Assembly (NCBI GenBank): GCA_025435555.1
Contig: JAIWWG010000178.1
Coordinates: 1 to 26,543 of the forward strand
Length of the DNA: 26,543 nt
Direction of reading: 5' to 3'
Origin: Chytriomyces cf. hyalinus JEL632
Taxonomy: Eukaryota > Chytridiomycota > Chytridiomycetes > Chytridiales > Chytriomycetaceae
This document shows positions 1 to 10,157 of the stretch, in pieces. The position numbers and the translations under genes are program-made. Below the pieces are notes generated by a model, which was given only the letters and a program-made list of their open reading frames with translations, searched no databases and was not told the DNA's origin. Each line of letters begins with the position of its first letter. Positions within the stretch are counted from its first letter, which is position 1.

Positions 1-317
1 GGTGTACTGGGTCCATATTGAACATCAACATCTGTGCGTACTTCAGCTGCAGGCGCTATACTTGATAGATTCGAAGTGGCTTCGGCAGAGACTGGATCAA
101 GGGGATGCACGTCAACTGCATCGTTATGAACTGAAACAGGGGGAGAGGGCGGTGCTGACGCTTTCGCAGCTGGTTCGATGGCCGGAGATGAAGACACACA
201 GACTTCCTCTGAAACATTTTGCAGTGCCAGCTTGGCCTTGCGGGCAGCGACGAGTGCAGCAAAGCATCTTTGGACATAGGATGGATTCGAACCCTGCTTA
301 AATTTTAGTTTGAACAA
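1..317 (-). CDS. Partial unrecognised gene, Ala/Pro/Ser-rich segment running off the window
   Basis: On the minus strand one frame is open from the in-frame TAA at 318-320 to the window edge (about 105 codons). It starts with a basic helical stretch (YVQRCFAALVAARKAKLAL, loosely like an IQ motif) and continues into an Ala/Pro/Ser-rich, acidic, probably disordered region (KASAPPSPPVSVHNDAVDV). This amino-acid usage looks more coding than the other open frames at the locus. The minus-strand bases just before it (AACTAAAATTTAAGCAG) look like a branch point and 3' splice site, so this is probably an internal exon beginning near 290. Another open stretch at about 320-470 (minus) may hold the preceding exon, but I could not settle a donor. 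Function unknown. Confidence 0.35.
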   Translation of the reverse strand, partial: MFKLKFKQGSNPSYVQRCFAALVAARKAKLALQNVSEEVCVSSSPAIEPAAKASAPPSPPVSVHNDAVDVHPLDPVSAEATSNLSSIAPAAEVRTDVDVQYGPST

Positions 318-587
318 TTATCCACTTTGCCAGCCAATGACTCGCTGCAAAGACATGTGGGCGCTTGTAAGGATCCAAGAGCTTGAGGGAATGTGTGTTC
401 AGGACAGCAGCGAGTCGCTTTGTCTTGAAGAGGAAGAAGTGGAGCGAATGCGCAAGTGCTGGAACGACGGGAGCGATCCATTAACACGAGACAGTCGATC
501 TACGCGCTACTTGGACGCGGATCATCAACGTGTGATTTCGTAATAACAATCAACATCAAAAGTCTAATGCGGGGTTCTGTTGCTTTG

Positions 588-984
588 TTCTTACAAGCAC
601 TCCTGCACTCACGCAGTGACTGCTATTTGCATGAGTTGCAAGATGAAATGTCATTTGCTCTTTGCAAGCGTCTTTCTCTCTCAAACCTCTGGAGAGCGTT
701 GTTGGATCGCGAAGGAATCACACCTCGCTCGTAACTGATCAAGCAAGTTAGACACCAGAAAAGTGATATCTCTCACAGCTGTCTAGAAGATCTGAATCAA
801 GACTTTTGTATGAACGTAACGGGTTCATTCGGTTCATGCATCAGTTTCCTTGTCTTTTCAGATGATGACAAGACACTTTCGAGACAACACGGCTGGACTC
901 CACGTGGCTACCGCCGCCTCGCGCGGCAAGTTGGTCCACTTGTTCCAGGATCGCGACACAGCATTGAAGGATCAATGTATATTT
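588..984 (+). pseudogene. Tc1/mariner-type (DDE_3) transposase remnant
   Basis: Two consecutive blocks in the same plus-strand frame resemble fungal Tc1/mariner-family transposases. The first, FLQALLHSRSDCYLHELQ onward with LSNLWRALLDREGIT, is the second helix-turn-helix of the DNA-binding domain. The second, KTLSRQHGWTPRG and later GPLVPGSRHSIEG, matches the region around the first catalytic aspartate, where family members usually read DESA..RT..RR.GW.PRG. Here the DES motif is degenerate (FSDDD). The frame is interrupted by TAA at 732-734. The second and third catalytic residues and terminal inverted repeats were not found, so this is a decayed, truncated copy. Family assignment rests on recalled motif patterns. 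Confidence 0.55.
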
Positions 985-1044
985 CTCCATTTACCACCTT
1001 CTTAATTCCTCCAAAAAGATGCGGCCAGCATTTTCCTTCGTAAA

Positions 1045-1423
1045 GCAATGGCTTCACGAAAACGAAGACCCTGCCAAACATTCCCAAAGCTTTGGCCCTG
1101 AGCATGCTGATTCTAGCTTCAGAGAGGCTGGTTGGACTGATTGATGTTGGATCATAAATGCGAGCGGCGGACAATTGCACATGACAAGTTTTGGAAATCA
1201 GTTCGGACAATTTTTATTTCCTTGTCAACTTCGGCGCGGTTAATTTTTTTGGAAATTTTTGCACATCTGGCGACCAATGAGAACAGTTACGAAATATCCA
1301 TGAATTATTATTTCAACAAGCGATACGTGAATACTGAAGGACAGGCAGGCAAATCAACACCGAAAAAGCAACACCGAAAAAGCAAAAAGAAAAATTGTCT
1401 CCTCCTAAGTCGTCCCCTCATTT
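1045..1423. other. Intergenic stretch with no supportable gene
   Basis: I see no gene with credible composition here. It is probably the 3' flank of the CH/CBM48 gene to its right. A minus-strand AATAAA (TTTATT at about 1213-1218) could be a distant poly(A) signal. Short open frames on both strands have no recognisable motifs. Confidence 0.4.
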
Positions 1424-4400
1424 TCACAACTTCAACCTGAATGCTTCAAGGTCCGCACTAATTTTTTTGGCCCTCTCCACCAACAACACATGCGGTGCCT
1501 GTGCATCTTCCGCAAACCCTTGATCTTTCCATTCTTTTCCCAGCACATCTCCGCCTACTTGTACAAACATGGCTGTCGTGCTTCGGATTTCTTCCATCCA
1601 TGCGAGAAGTTCCGATCGAGGGAAAGTGTGATGATCAAGATGACGAGCTTTTAATTCGTCTTCGCAGCAGCTAATGACTGTTTCGGATTCTTGAATGTGT
1701 GTTTTGTACATGTTGGAGTATTGGCGGGGTTGTGGTGCCTGAAAAAAAAAGGGACATTTCTGTTAGGTATGATTTTAACGGGTGGAAAGAATTTCAGGAA
1801 AACTCAACTGCAACTTGTTCAGAGAAAGACACGATTTTCTTGACTTCAGCTGGTACCACCGCCGCTGTTGTTACCACCTGTTGAGCAGGTTGAGTCGCTT
1901 CGATCCGGTTAGCTTCTGTCACAGTGTGCACAGCTTCCGCAGGCTTCACAAGTTTCGATGTCGTAACAACTGTAGTTTTTTCAGTCGGCTGAGCAGGATG
2001 ATGATTTGGATCAAACACATGTGTCACGGCATCCACAAATGCTCCAAGGAACGATGAATGAGGTTTCGCCACTTCAGTCGTTGTTGTCGTTGTAATAACT
2101 TCTTCGTATTCAGATGCGGCAGGAGAAACTGCTGAATTTGCAGACTTTTCAAGGATTTGCGATGTGATTTTCGATGCAAACGCAGTTGTTGCTGCTGAAG
2201 CGTTGCTGGGGACAACCACTGGAACAAGTTCTCTCGGCTTTTCGATAGCAGGAATGGATCGCGCAGATTCCTTGATCTCCGTGGTCGTCACGGTTTTGAC
2301 TTCCTCCTGCTTCAAAGGCTTCACTACAGGCGCAGGCGCAGGGGCAGGCGCTGCCGCGGGCACACGGAACGCATTATTCTCAAACCCACTCGCATCCACT
2401 TCAACAGGGAAATCGCTGCTCGTTCTCCATTCACCATCCACCTTGAATTTAAACAACACCTTGTCTCCTGGATTCATGTCATCCATAGCAACACGTACAG
2501 TGAAATCAGTGGCTCCCGTCTCATAATTGAATTTCTTGGCCATGTTGAGGGATTTGGTCCAGTTGTCGAAACTTCCCATGAGTTCGACGCTGTATGGAGC
2601 CGGGTAGCCGGATGGGCTTGTCCATTTGAAAATCGCTGCTCGTTTGGATTGAGTGGCAGGTTGTTGCGTCGAAGAAGCGGTTGTTGTGGTCGTTGTGGTT
2701 GTTGTTGATGTTGCTGATCCCTGAGTTATGTCCTTGCTGTTTGTTTCCAAACGTTCTGGTTCACGAGCAACGACATTTCGAAGACTGGATGAAACTGCAT
2801 TGTTAAAATCAAATGTCTTTGGAGGGCCGTCACCGAAAACTGCAGGTGTGGGTGGCGGTGCTGTTGGAAACTGATTCATTGGAGTTTGCGGGTCCATACT
2901 GTATGACTTGTGCTCATCTTGAATGGTTTTTAGACTAAGCGCGACCGGTTTAACAGCAATCGCTGGAGGAGGCGGGAAACTTGGAGGAGGCGGGAAACTT
3001 GGAGGAGGTGGGAAGCTTGGTGGCGGCGGAAAGTCGGTCACTGATTGAGACTGGAGAAATGTTGGAGGATTTCAGTAAACGAAAATGCATGCACGGCTTG
3101 AAGAATACTTACGACATGATTCACTGTTTCAACCTCGCGTAACGACGACGTTCGCGGCTTGAATGCAAGATCTCCTCGGGCAAGAGAAGGCGATGAATTT
3201 TCTTTTGATGGAACGCTATTTAAAACTGTCGGACTTTCAACCACATCTTTGGAAGTGATTGTCGTTTGCTCAGTCATAACAGTGTCCGCGACGGTGGGGG
3301 TGGATGATCTTTTTGTCACGCTAATTACTCTGCGAGCGGGTTTTGCAATATTCGATGACTCGGGGGTCGGCACAGGTCCGTCAAATGCGTGAGACATTGT
3401 TTCGACAAAGCTTTCGAGATAACTTGGTTTGTGAGCATCCTCAGTGACTTTGATTTCTCGAGTGATTGCTGTTTCTGATGCAGTAGAAGGTGCGACAGCC
3501 ACTTCTTTTCCGTTCGTTTCAGATGTGACGGTTGATGTTGTCACCACAGTTGTGGACTGAGAAGATGCACTTCCATTCAATGCCTCGACTTTCGGGGTGT
3601 CTGAGACAGACTTTTCAACAACTGCCATGTGCGCAATAATCTGGGCAGGAGGAACAGATGCGGTCGATACTTCTGGAAATGAGTTTGCCGAGTTCAACAT
3701 TGTGGTTGTAGTTGTAGTGGTGGTCGTCGAACCTCCAGATTTTCCGCCTCCAAGGACTTCCCAAAACGATTTTATGCCTCCGTAACCGGATTCGCTCTTC
3801 TTTTCCACTTCAGTTGCGGAAGGGGCAGGAACGATGGGAGCAGCCCGAGGCAAGATATCCGCTCTTTCCACCACAATACTTCGATCCGTTGAAGAATATT
3901 GAGAGAATTCAGTGGGTGCGTCCGTGAATTGGGTGGGAGTTGCAGTTCCGGCGCTGCTGAGGGTGGACGTTGAGGTTGTTGTAGTTGTGAGATTCGACGT
4001 TGCGATGGACTTGACTCCATTGAACTGTTTTCCAGGAACCGCCTCAGTTGAAATGCTTCGAATGGTAGTGGTGGAAGACACTTGCGCACTGCCAATTCGA
4101 TTTCGGAAAGCGTCGCTGTATTTATCCAAAATTAGCCCAACTTTGAACCGTCGAACCCAAGAAACACAGTTCTCACATCAATTGAATCACTTGTTCTTCG
4201 GAGCATTTGAGAGTGGAAAGAAGCTGAGCGTCCAAAGTTACTCCGACAGTCTTTTTCGCAATTGAGAGTGCACGTTGACACGATTCTGTCCATTGCGATT
4301 GCGATGCGCTGTAAACGATGCGCAGATCTTTCAAGACAAGGAGATGCTTGCTGTGATCGCCGGATCCGCTCGCGCTCAGCCAGTCAACGATGCCGTCAAT

Positions 4401-4647
4401 GTCCGGAACCAGGCTTGCATCCATCAGGTGGATGAGGCAGAGGATGGCGATACCGTTCTGCCAGCTGGGGATTCGAATTCATGAGGGAAAGGGTCTGGGT
4501 TTAGTGGTGTGTGCATTTCAACTCTTGATACGGATGTGCTCACGATCTGGTGTAGTCGGTTGGCCTCGCCACCACTCCGACGGAGATGTATGGGGCTAGA
4601 ACCTGCTGGCTCCACTCGAGAGCATTTCTTGTATCCGTTCCGGGCAT
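1424..4647 (-). CDS. CH domain - Ser/Thr-rich linker - FPPPP repeats - AMPK-beta-type CBM48 protein
   Basis: Predicted 983-aa protein from five exons: 4647-4544, 4464-4177, 4115-3113, 3050-1809 and 1738-1424. Introns are 79, 61, 62 and 70 bp and all phases fit; the last donor (GTTGAG at 1808, or GTTGCA at 1814) is least certain. Residues about 6-135 are a calponin-homology domain (NALEWSQQVL; SWQNGIAILCLIHLMDASLV; ALSIAKKTVGV), the actin-binding fold of spectrin, fimbrin and calponin. Residues 136-465 are Ser/Thr-rich and likely disordered. Residues 472-494 hold four FPPPP motifs, the EVH1-ligand type. Residues 602-694 are a CBM48 module like AMPK beta (VELMGSFDNW; FKFKVDGEWR; ENNAF) that keeps the Trp, Lys, Trp and Asn expected for glycogen binding. 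The C-terminal 104 residues are helical and unrecognised. Likely cytosolic; a link between actin and glycogen is inference. Confidence 0.8.
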
Positions 4648-4799
4648 TGATGTTCAGTGAGTCCAAAAAGAGTGTCTTTGGTTTTCCGCTTCTTTTTTTT
4701 TTAACTTTGTTTCAAACTTTAACACCAATTTTCAATTCCAAGGGGCGAGGCCCTCCCCCTTTCAATATATTGCACACACAATGCACGCGAATAAATGCA
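4648..4799. promoter_or_regulatory. Spacer: promoter of the CH/CBM48 gene and 3' flank of the glycosyltransferase gene
   Basis: These 152 bp separate two minus-strand genes transcribed in the same direction. A homopolymeric T tract on the plus strand (about 4691-4702) is a dA:dT tract of the sort that excludes nucleosomes in fungal promoters. No clear TATA box is visible. Confidence 0.35.
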
Positions 4800-6422
4800 C
4801 TACTCCTTCCGTTCACACACGTACCGACTCGTTATTACACCACTGGTTCTCCCCTTCGTTCCCTCCACAATCGGCGGCGGATACCCCTTCATCCAACAAA
4901 CCCCTTTCTGATCAGTAGCATCATGCACCCACGCCACGCATTTTTCAGTTTCGATGCATCGAGTTTCACACTCCTTTGCTGTCTGCATGGACCCTTTCAA
5001 GAAATCGCCGCCTGGTCGATCCGTGTTTTCATGCGTGCCTGCGTATGGAAGGAATGTTTGGAACACGTCGCCCATTGTAGATTGGCGCTGCGGAGTGGAG
5101 CTGCGGATGCGGAGTTCGATGGAGTGTAGCATTTGCATCTGTGGTGGAGGGTTTGGTTAATTTAGCATTCGTTTTCAATGTGAGTGAGTACACATCACCT
5201 GAAGCGGAAGAACATGGTGAAATACAAATGGGACTTCGCACGGATTTGTAGGAAATATGAAATCTTTGGTGGGCCTGTTCATAAAGTGAGTGGCTCTTTA
5301 AAGACATCCTTCGATACTTACGGGATACCATGGAATCCAACTTGGTGATGAATAGGAATCGCCGAATCTCGCAAACATAGACCCACTCGAATGTCACCGG
5401 CTGATGTGGATTCGTTAGTTCCTGAGTTGAATTCCTACTCGCGACCATCCAAACTCACCCCAGCAGTCTTTGTAGCGCACAATACAGTCATCGATATTCT
5501 CCATCATCGCAACCATTGCGCCTCTTGAGATAACGATCCCCGCTCCACCCTGCGCGAAATGCGGTCCTGTTCCATACTCGCTCACGCCGTCGCAACCCTT
5601 AAATCGGTTCATTTGGCCAATATAATGTTTCTTGTTGGGATCCAGTTTTTGCAGATAGATTTTAAGGTTGTCCATCATGACATACGAGTCGTCGTCGATC
5701 ATCAAGTACCAGTCGGCGTTCGGATACTTTTTGTACACGAGTTTGAGACCCGGCAGGTTCTTAAAAAATAGAAATAGGAACAAGAAACAAAATGAGCGTG
5801 GATTATACATGTCGGCTGAATAAGGTCATACCTTGTGCGCATCCAGGGCCCAGCCACCAGACCAATCCTCTTCACCGGATTTCACCCGATCCTTCGCCGG
5901 ATCTAACCCCATGCCAAGAGACCCCCGCTTAGCAAGTCTTCCTTTGCTTGCTGCTTCAGATCGTTTTTTCAATGCATCCTCCAACTCAGCCATCGTAAGC
6001 GCCTTTCGATAAGCTGCAAAAGCCGCAGTTCTGTTTTTGAGCCCGCCAGCTGCATCCACAACTTTCTGCGCTTCTTCATACGCGCCCAAAAGAACATCCG
6101 TCATTCTCGTGATTCCCAGCGCATGTCCAGACGCGTCGCCGAGAAGCAAGAACTGCTTATGCCCTCTCAGGAAAGTCAACATCTGCATCGGCACGCGCGA
6201 GTGAAGTGTTTCGCGACCAGTTTTGAGTGCAATTGCGATGGACACATTCGAAGTGGCTGAGTTGATGGCATCGGAGTCAGAGGCGGAGTATGCTTCGAAT
6301 GTGGGGTTGCGATGGGTGAAGTTGACAGAGACTCGGATGGATATTGAGTAGAGCGATGTGAGCAGTGCGATGATGCATGTGAGGATGGCGATCAGGTTGA
6401 GGAGTTTTCTGTGTGGTTTCAT
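4800..6422 (-). CDS. Type II membrane glycosyltransferase (GT31/C1GALT-Fringe-like) with PAN/Apple tail, copy 1
   Basis: Predicted 461-aa protein from five exons: 6422-5832, 5759-5459, 5400-5322, 5274-5199 and 5138-4800 (introns 72, 58, 47 and 60 bp). Residues about 8-27 are a single membrane segment after a short basic tail, as in Golgi type II enzymes. The catalytic region has the metal-binding motif in DWYLMIDDDSYV (DDD at 219-221), then FAQGGAGIVISRGAM and GDIRVGLCLRD with GFHGIP, as in beta-1,3-glycosyltransferases of the C1GALT/Fringe group. The C-terminus is a Cys-rich PAN/Apple module (KECETRC, KCVAWVHD, GVCWMKG, SRYVCE), which may bind protein or carbohydrate. Donor and acceptor sugars cannot be told. 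A paralogue lies divergently at 8435, and its sequence supports every splice junction here. Confidence 0.85.
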
Positions 6423-8434
6423 GCTGGATGTGTTTGTTTTTGTTTATTTGTTTGTTTACTCATCCAATGACAAGTCAAGATTTACACTCCACCAAAATTA
6501 CTGCACATTGTCTTTACACAACAAGCGCAAAATACTTGAATGACAATCTTGCGGTCTTGCAGGTATTGAATACCAAATAAAAACAGTTTCCGTGACTTGT
6601 TTGTTTGTTTATTGTTCATTCTTCACAAGTGCGCGGCAGTTTCAGCCAACATCATCGACACAGCTGCATCCAACCTGACACATGACTTTGAAGCACAGAG
6701 TGTGTCAGGACCCACGAGTATATCCGAGTCAGCATCTCGGCCAGGTCTTCTCACAGATATAGACCACGGTGGTCGCGTGCCCATCCCATCTCCAGCTTGG
6801 CACCAATTTTTCGATCATTCAACAGGCTGGGATCGACGTGTCGAGCACTTTAGAAACACGCAGATCAGCACGATATACCGCCATCCCAATAAATCTGGTC
6901 CAAATAAAGCTGTTGATAATCGCTGGATACAGCTCTTGTTCTCTCTCTTTCTTTGCTGGAGATGCGTTGTTTTTGTGTTACTGGTCCCAACCCCGATTTC
7001 TTGGTCCAAGCGCAAATGACCCCTGGCTGGGCCTGTCAAACGCAGACTTTGCTCTTCTCTCAGCACCGCGTCCAACGCGCCAGACGGCTCCAACCCACCT
7101 CAAAATGACCGCATTCACCGTCTCTACTCAAATCTGTCGGTCCTCGCGGGATGCCGGCGTCCCAAAAAAGTCATCCAATAATTTTTACACAACCCTAAAG
7201 ACAAAGCACCGCCCAAAAAAAAGTGAAAAAGGGTATAAATTGGCTGGCTTTCCCCAACCAAAAATATCAAAAAGACGACCCAACCACCCGCTGTCCCTCT
7301 CGCATACTCTCAGTATCGTGTTGGATGCACAGCATGGGAAGCAGACAGCCACTCCCGTTCCCGGCACCTCAAGTGGCCAACTGCAAGCACCCAAGTTCTA
7401 AGCTCGCGCCCGCTTCCCCATTCTAGAGTGATCGGATCCCGTCCTATAGCAGCAGGCTCGGCAGGACGACGCTCATGGCACGCGAATAGGCTGGGTGTTC
7501 TTGTGGTCGCTACGCAAGTTTGGAAACGGCTACTGCTGGTCGCCGGCTACCTCCTTTGTCATGCTTTGGTCTGTCAACTTGGTCGTTTGTCCCACTGATC
7601 GGCAGGGCCCTGCTGGTCCCATGTGCCGAGTATATGGATCAAGCTGACAACAGGAAGCAGCCGCAAGTGACCGCGATAGCTTGAGCAATGGGGAGTATAT
7701 TCTCTCTTTGACCGTGTTTTATTTTATTTACTTGTACTCAAAGTCATCTTTCTTTAGGCTCCTGGTGTTCTCGCCCACGTCTGGCCCCGCGCACACACAC
7801 CACCATCTAGTACACTCTTACACACTGGACTCGGCCGACATCTATCTACAACGGCGGCGTCTTCACTTGCACACAGCACCGCACGCGCTAAACGAGGCTG
7901 GATAAAGACCCCCACGCTGTGGCAAGACGCCGTCTACGGGTTTGGAAAAACAAGTTCACCCGGTCGAGTTCGCGGTTGTGTGTGCGGACTACCCGACGAA
8001 AGCTTGACGAACCCAGGAGCCAATCGAAAGACGGATAATGAGCCAAGGAATCGAAGGAACGCGTGTGCATGTCGGTTTTTCGGGTGATGACCTGCGGTGG
8101 GTCGCAACAATTGGAGAGGGTTTGGCACGCAGTGGACAGCGTTGCTTGGCGGGGGAGCTTCTTGGAAGCCACGAATAGTTGTTTTTCTTTTGCAGTGCCT
8201 TTATTGTTTGTTTTGTTTGCAGTGCCTTTATTTCTTTCGCAGTGCCTTAGTTTATTTCCTTTCATCTTACTTATACCCGTTTTGGTGGGACATGATTCAG
8301 GGCCTCCTCGCGGCTCCCACTGGACAACGAGGGCGAAAGCTCTCGGCTGACGCTGAATATCATTTTTTAAATAAAGTTGTTGGCGATAAAACCAAATTGG
8401 CCGCACGTTTCCAAAAATAAACTCCGCATAAAAT
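6423..8434. other. Two-kilobase divergent intergenic region between the two glycosyltransferase genes
   Basis: This stretch holds the divergent promoters of copy 1 (minus) and copy 2 (plus) and no gene I can support. Features seen: GTTT-rich simple sequence just upstream of copy 1 (about 6428-6460) and again near 6597-6612, a TATAAA at 7234-7239 on the plus strand with no convincing gene behind it, and a threefold GCAGTGCCTT repeat at 8191-8259. Open frames on both strands (for example 6597-7019 plus and 6815-7093 minus) have no recognisable domain and atypical composition. A decayed gene or a noncoding RNA cannot be excluded. Confidence 0.5.
8191..8259 (+). repeat. Three degenerate direct repeats of GCAGTGCCTTTATT
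   Basis: TGCAGTGCCTTTATT occurs at 8191 and at 8218. A third copy, CGCAGTGCCTTAGTTTATT, starts near 8239. T-rich spacers separate them, about 200 bp upstream of the start of glycosyltransferase copy 2. They could be regulatory or simply a short tandem duplication. Confidence 0.6.
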
Positions 8435-9965
8435 ATGCGCAACTTCCGTCTCCTCTTGCTCGGCGGCACGCTCTTCATAGCGCTGACCCTGCTCAGCTTC
8501 GGTATTCTTCAGAAAAGCGAATCATCTCACCCACCCTACGCCGGCGTACCCCCGAATTCCCAACCGAAACCAAAACATATCAAACCATCCCTCAACCAAA
8601 CAACAAAACCCGAAACCGAAGGAACATTCCCAAACATTGCCGTCGTCCTCAAAACCGGCTCAGAAACTCTTATTGACCGTGTCGCAATCCAACTCGCCAC
8701 GTTTTTGAACCGAATTGAAAACTTGCTCGTCGTGGGAGACAAGCCGGGTTTTGCTATTGGCGATTATGAGATGGTGGATGTATATTCGCAGTTATACGTG
8801 GACACGAGGAAGCGGATGGGTTTAAAGTTGGATGGATCGCAGGACGATTTGGCGGGTGTGAAACGAAAGTGGAGCAACAATGCGCACAAGAATGAGGTGG
8901 ATCGGAGGAGCGATGAGTTATCGTTTCAACGCAGAGATCGTGTTGTGAGTGGCCAGGATATTCAGGCTGACGGGTGGTGAGTTATTCTATGTTATGCTGT
9001 GAAGTTGTGGTTTGACAGTTTTTTCAAAAAAACAGGAAAGCCGACGCACACAAAAACTTGCCCGCATTCAAACTTTTGTTTGAGAAATATCCAGACGCGG
9101 ATTGGTTCCTGATGATCGACGATGACTCGTACGTGTACTGGGACAATCTCGCGGAATATCTCAAAGGCAAGGATCCAAGCAAACCGTATTACACGGGACA
9201 AAATAACCACTTCAAGGTGCGAATTATGCTGCTTTCAATTTGGCACTGTTACTCGAAGACTTATTGTATATCAACAGGGATGTGATGGAATCAAAGAATT
9301 TGGGATCGGGATCCTCATTGCACAAGGCGGCGCAGGAATTTTAGCGTCACGCGGTGCAATGAAACTCCTCCTCAATGTGGTCGATACATGCATCATCAAA
9401 TATAAGGACTGCTGGGCGGGGGATATCCGAACTGCACTGTGTTTTCGAGATGCAGGCGTTTTGGTCGATTGGGGCGTGGGATTTCATGGAGTTCCGTGAG
9501 TGATCTTTTCTTCAACGCCTGAAATGTATCCCTTATATGTCTGAAACTTGTTCTTGCGTCAGCCCAAATGAAGAATTCATTTACCCTGACGACCCATGCG
9601 AAAAACCAAGCGTATTCCATCACGTGTTACCCTGGCAAATGCAAAAACTCTACGAAACGGGTCTATGGGACAAGCAACTAAACCCAAAGATGGGAACAAC
9701 AATGGGATCCATCTACACAGCGTTCCATGGAACCAAAACCATATTTCAAGTCGACCTGGACAGAAAAGGTGGAGATTACCGAAATTTCAAGTCATCCAGT
9801 GGCAAAGCATGCGAGTCTCTATGCGAAGGGGACAAGAAATGCATAGCGTGGGTGTTTGATACGGATAAAGTCTGTTGGCTCAAGTCAAGTCCGCGTGTTG
9901 CGGAGAAGCGGAAGGGTGTCTCGAGTGGTGTTATTGGTGGCCGGTATAAATGCTCCAAGGGGTAG
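8435..9965 (+). CDS. Type II membrane glycosyltransferase (GT31/C1GALT-Fringe-like) with PAN/Apple tail, copy 2
   Basis: Predicted 447-aa protein from four exons: 8435-8976, 9036-9216, 9278-9495 and 9563-9965 (introns 59, 61 and 67 bp, all in phase). A strong N-terminal membrane anchor (LLLLGGTLFIALTLL) is followed by a Pro/Lys-rich stem, then the catalytic domain with DWFLMIDDDSYVYW (DDD at 209-211), LIAQGGAGILASRGAM and GDIRTALCFRD with GFHGVP. The tail is a PAN/Apple module (KACESLCEGDKKCIAWVFD, KVCWLKS, GGRYKCSKG). The order of parts equals copy 1, but only the intron after GFHG(I/V)P sits at the same place. Probably a Golgi enzyme acting on secreted or wall glycoproteins; substrate unknown. 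Exon 1 to intron 2 is nearly identical to the broken copy at 16.06 kb. Confidence 0.85.
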
Positions 9966-10157
9966 TCCAAGCATATTCTTTCTTTTGTTTTTCACTTCCA
10001 TGGTAGATTGGAGAAACTGAATACATGTATGCATAGTTGCATTGATTTTGTGAAAGCAAGATTCGTTGTGAACTCTTGGGGAGCTAGGTGGTGACCGTAG
10101 ATGTTTATTCTGCGCCGACGCCAAGTCAGAAATACTCGTTCGCAAACCTGGTTTTTT

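Noticed and set aside
2-301. Plus-strand 99-aa frame at the left edge
   Set aside because: Opposite of a more protein-like minus-strand frame; composition has no domain and the overlap suggests a shadow.
275-345. tRNA gene suggested by GGTTCGAATCC (box B consensus) on the minus strand, with TGGCAAAGTGG upstream
   Set aside because: The T stem pairs at only some positions, the acceptor ends do not pair and no anticodon stem forms; the sequence sits in an open coding frame.
908-1210. Minus-strand 100-aa frame
   Set aside because: It overlaps the plus-strand transposase remnant, and no motif is seen.
6597-7019. Possible small secreted protein (hydrophobic N-terminus, 140 aa)
   Set aside because: The rest has no coding-like composition, and no splice or paralogue support.
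7234-7239. TATA box driving a gene near 7.3 kb
   Set aside because: No convincing coding region follows within about 1.2 kb.
7425-7520. 5S rRNA, because of CGGATCCCGTCC and GGCTGGGT
   Set aside because: Only short islands match the expected 5S pattern; spacing and pairing partners are absent.
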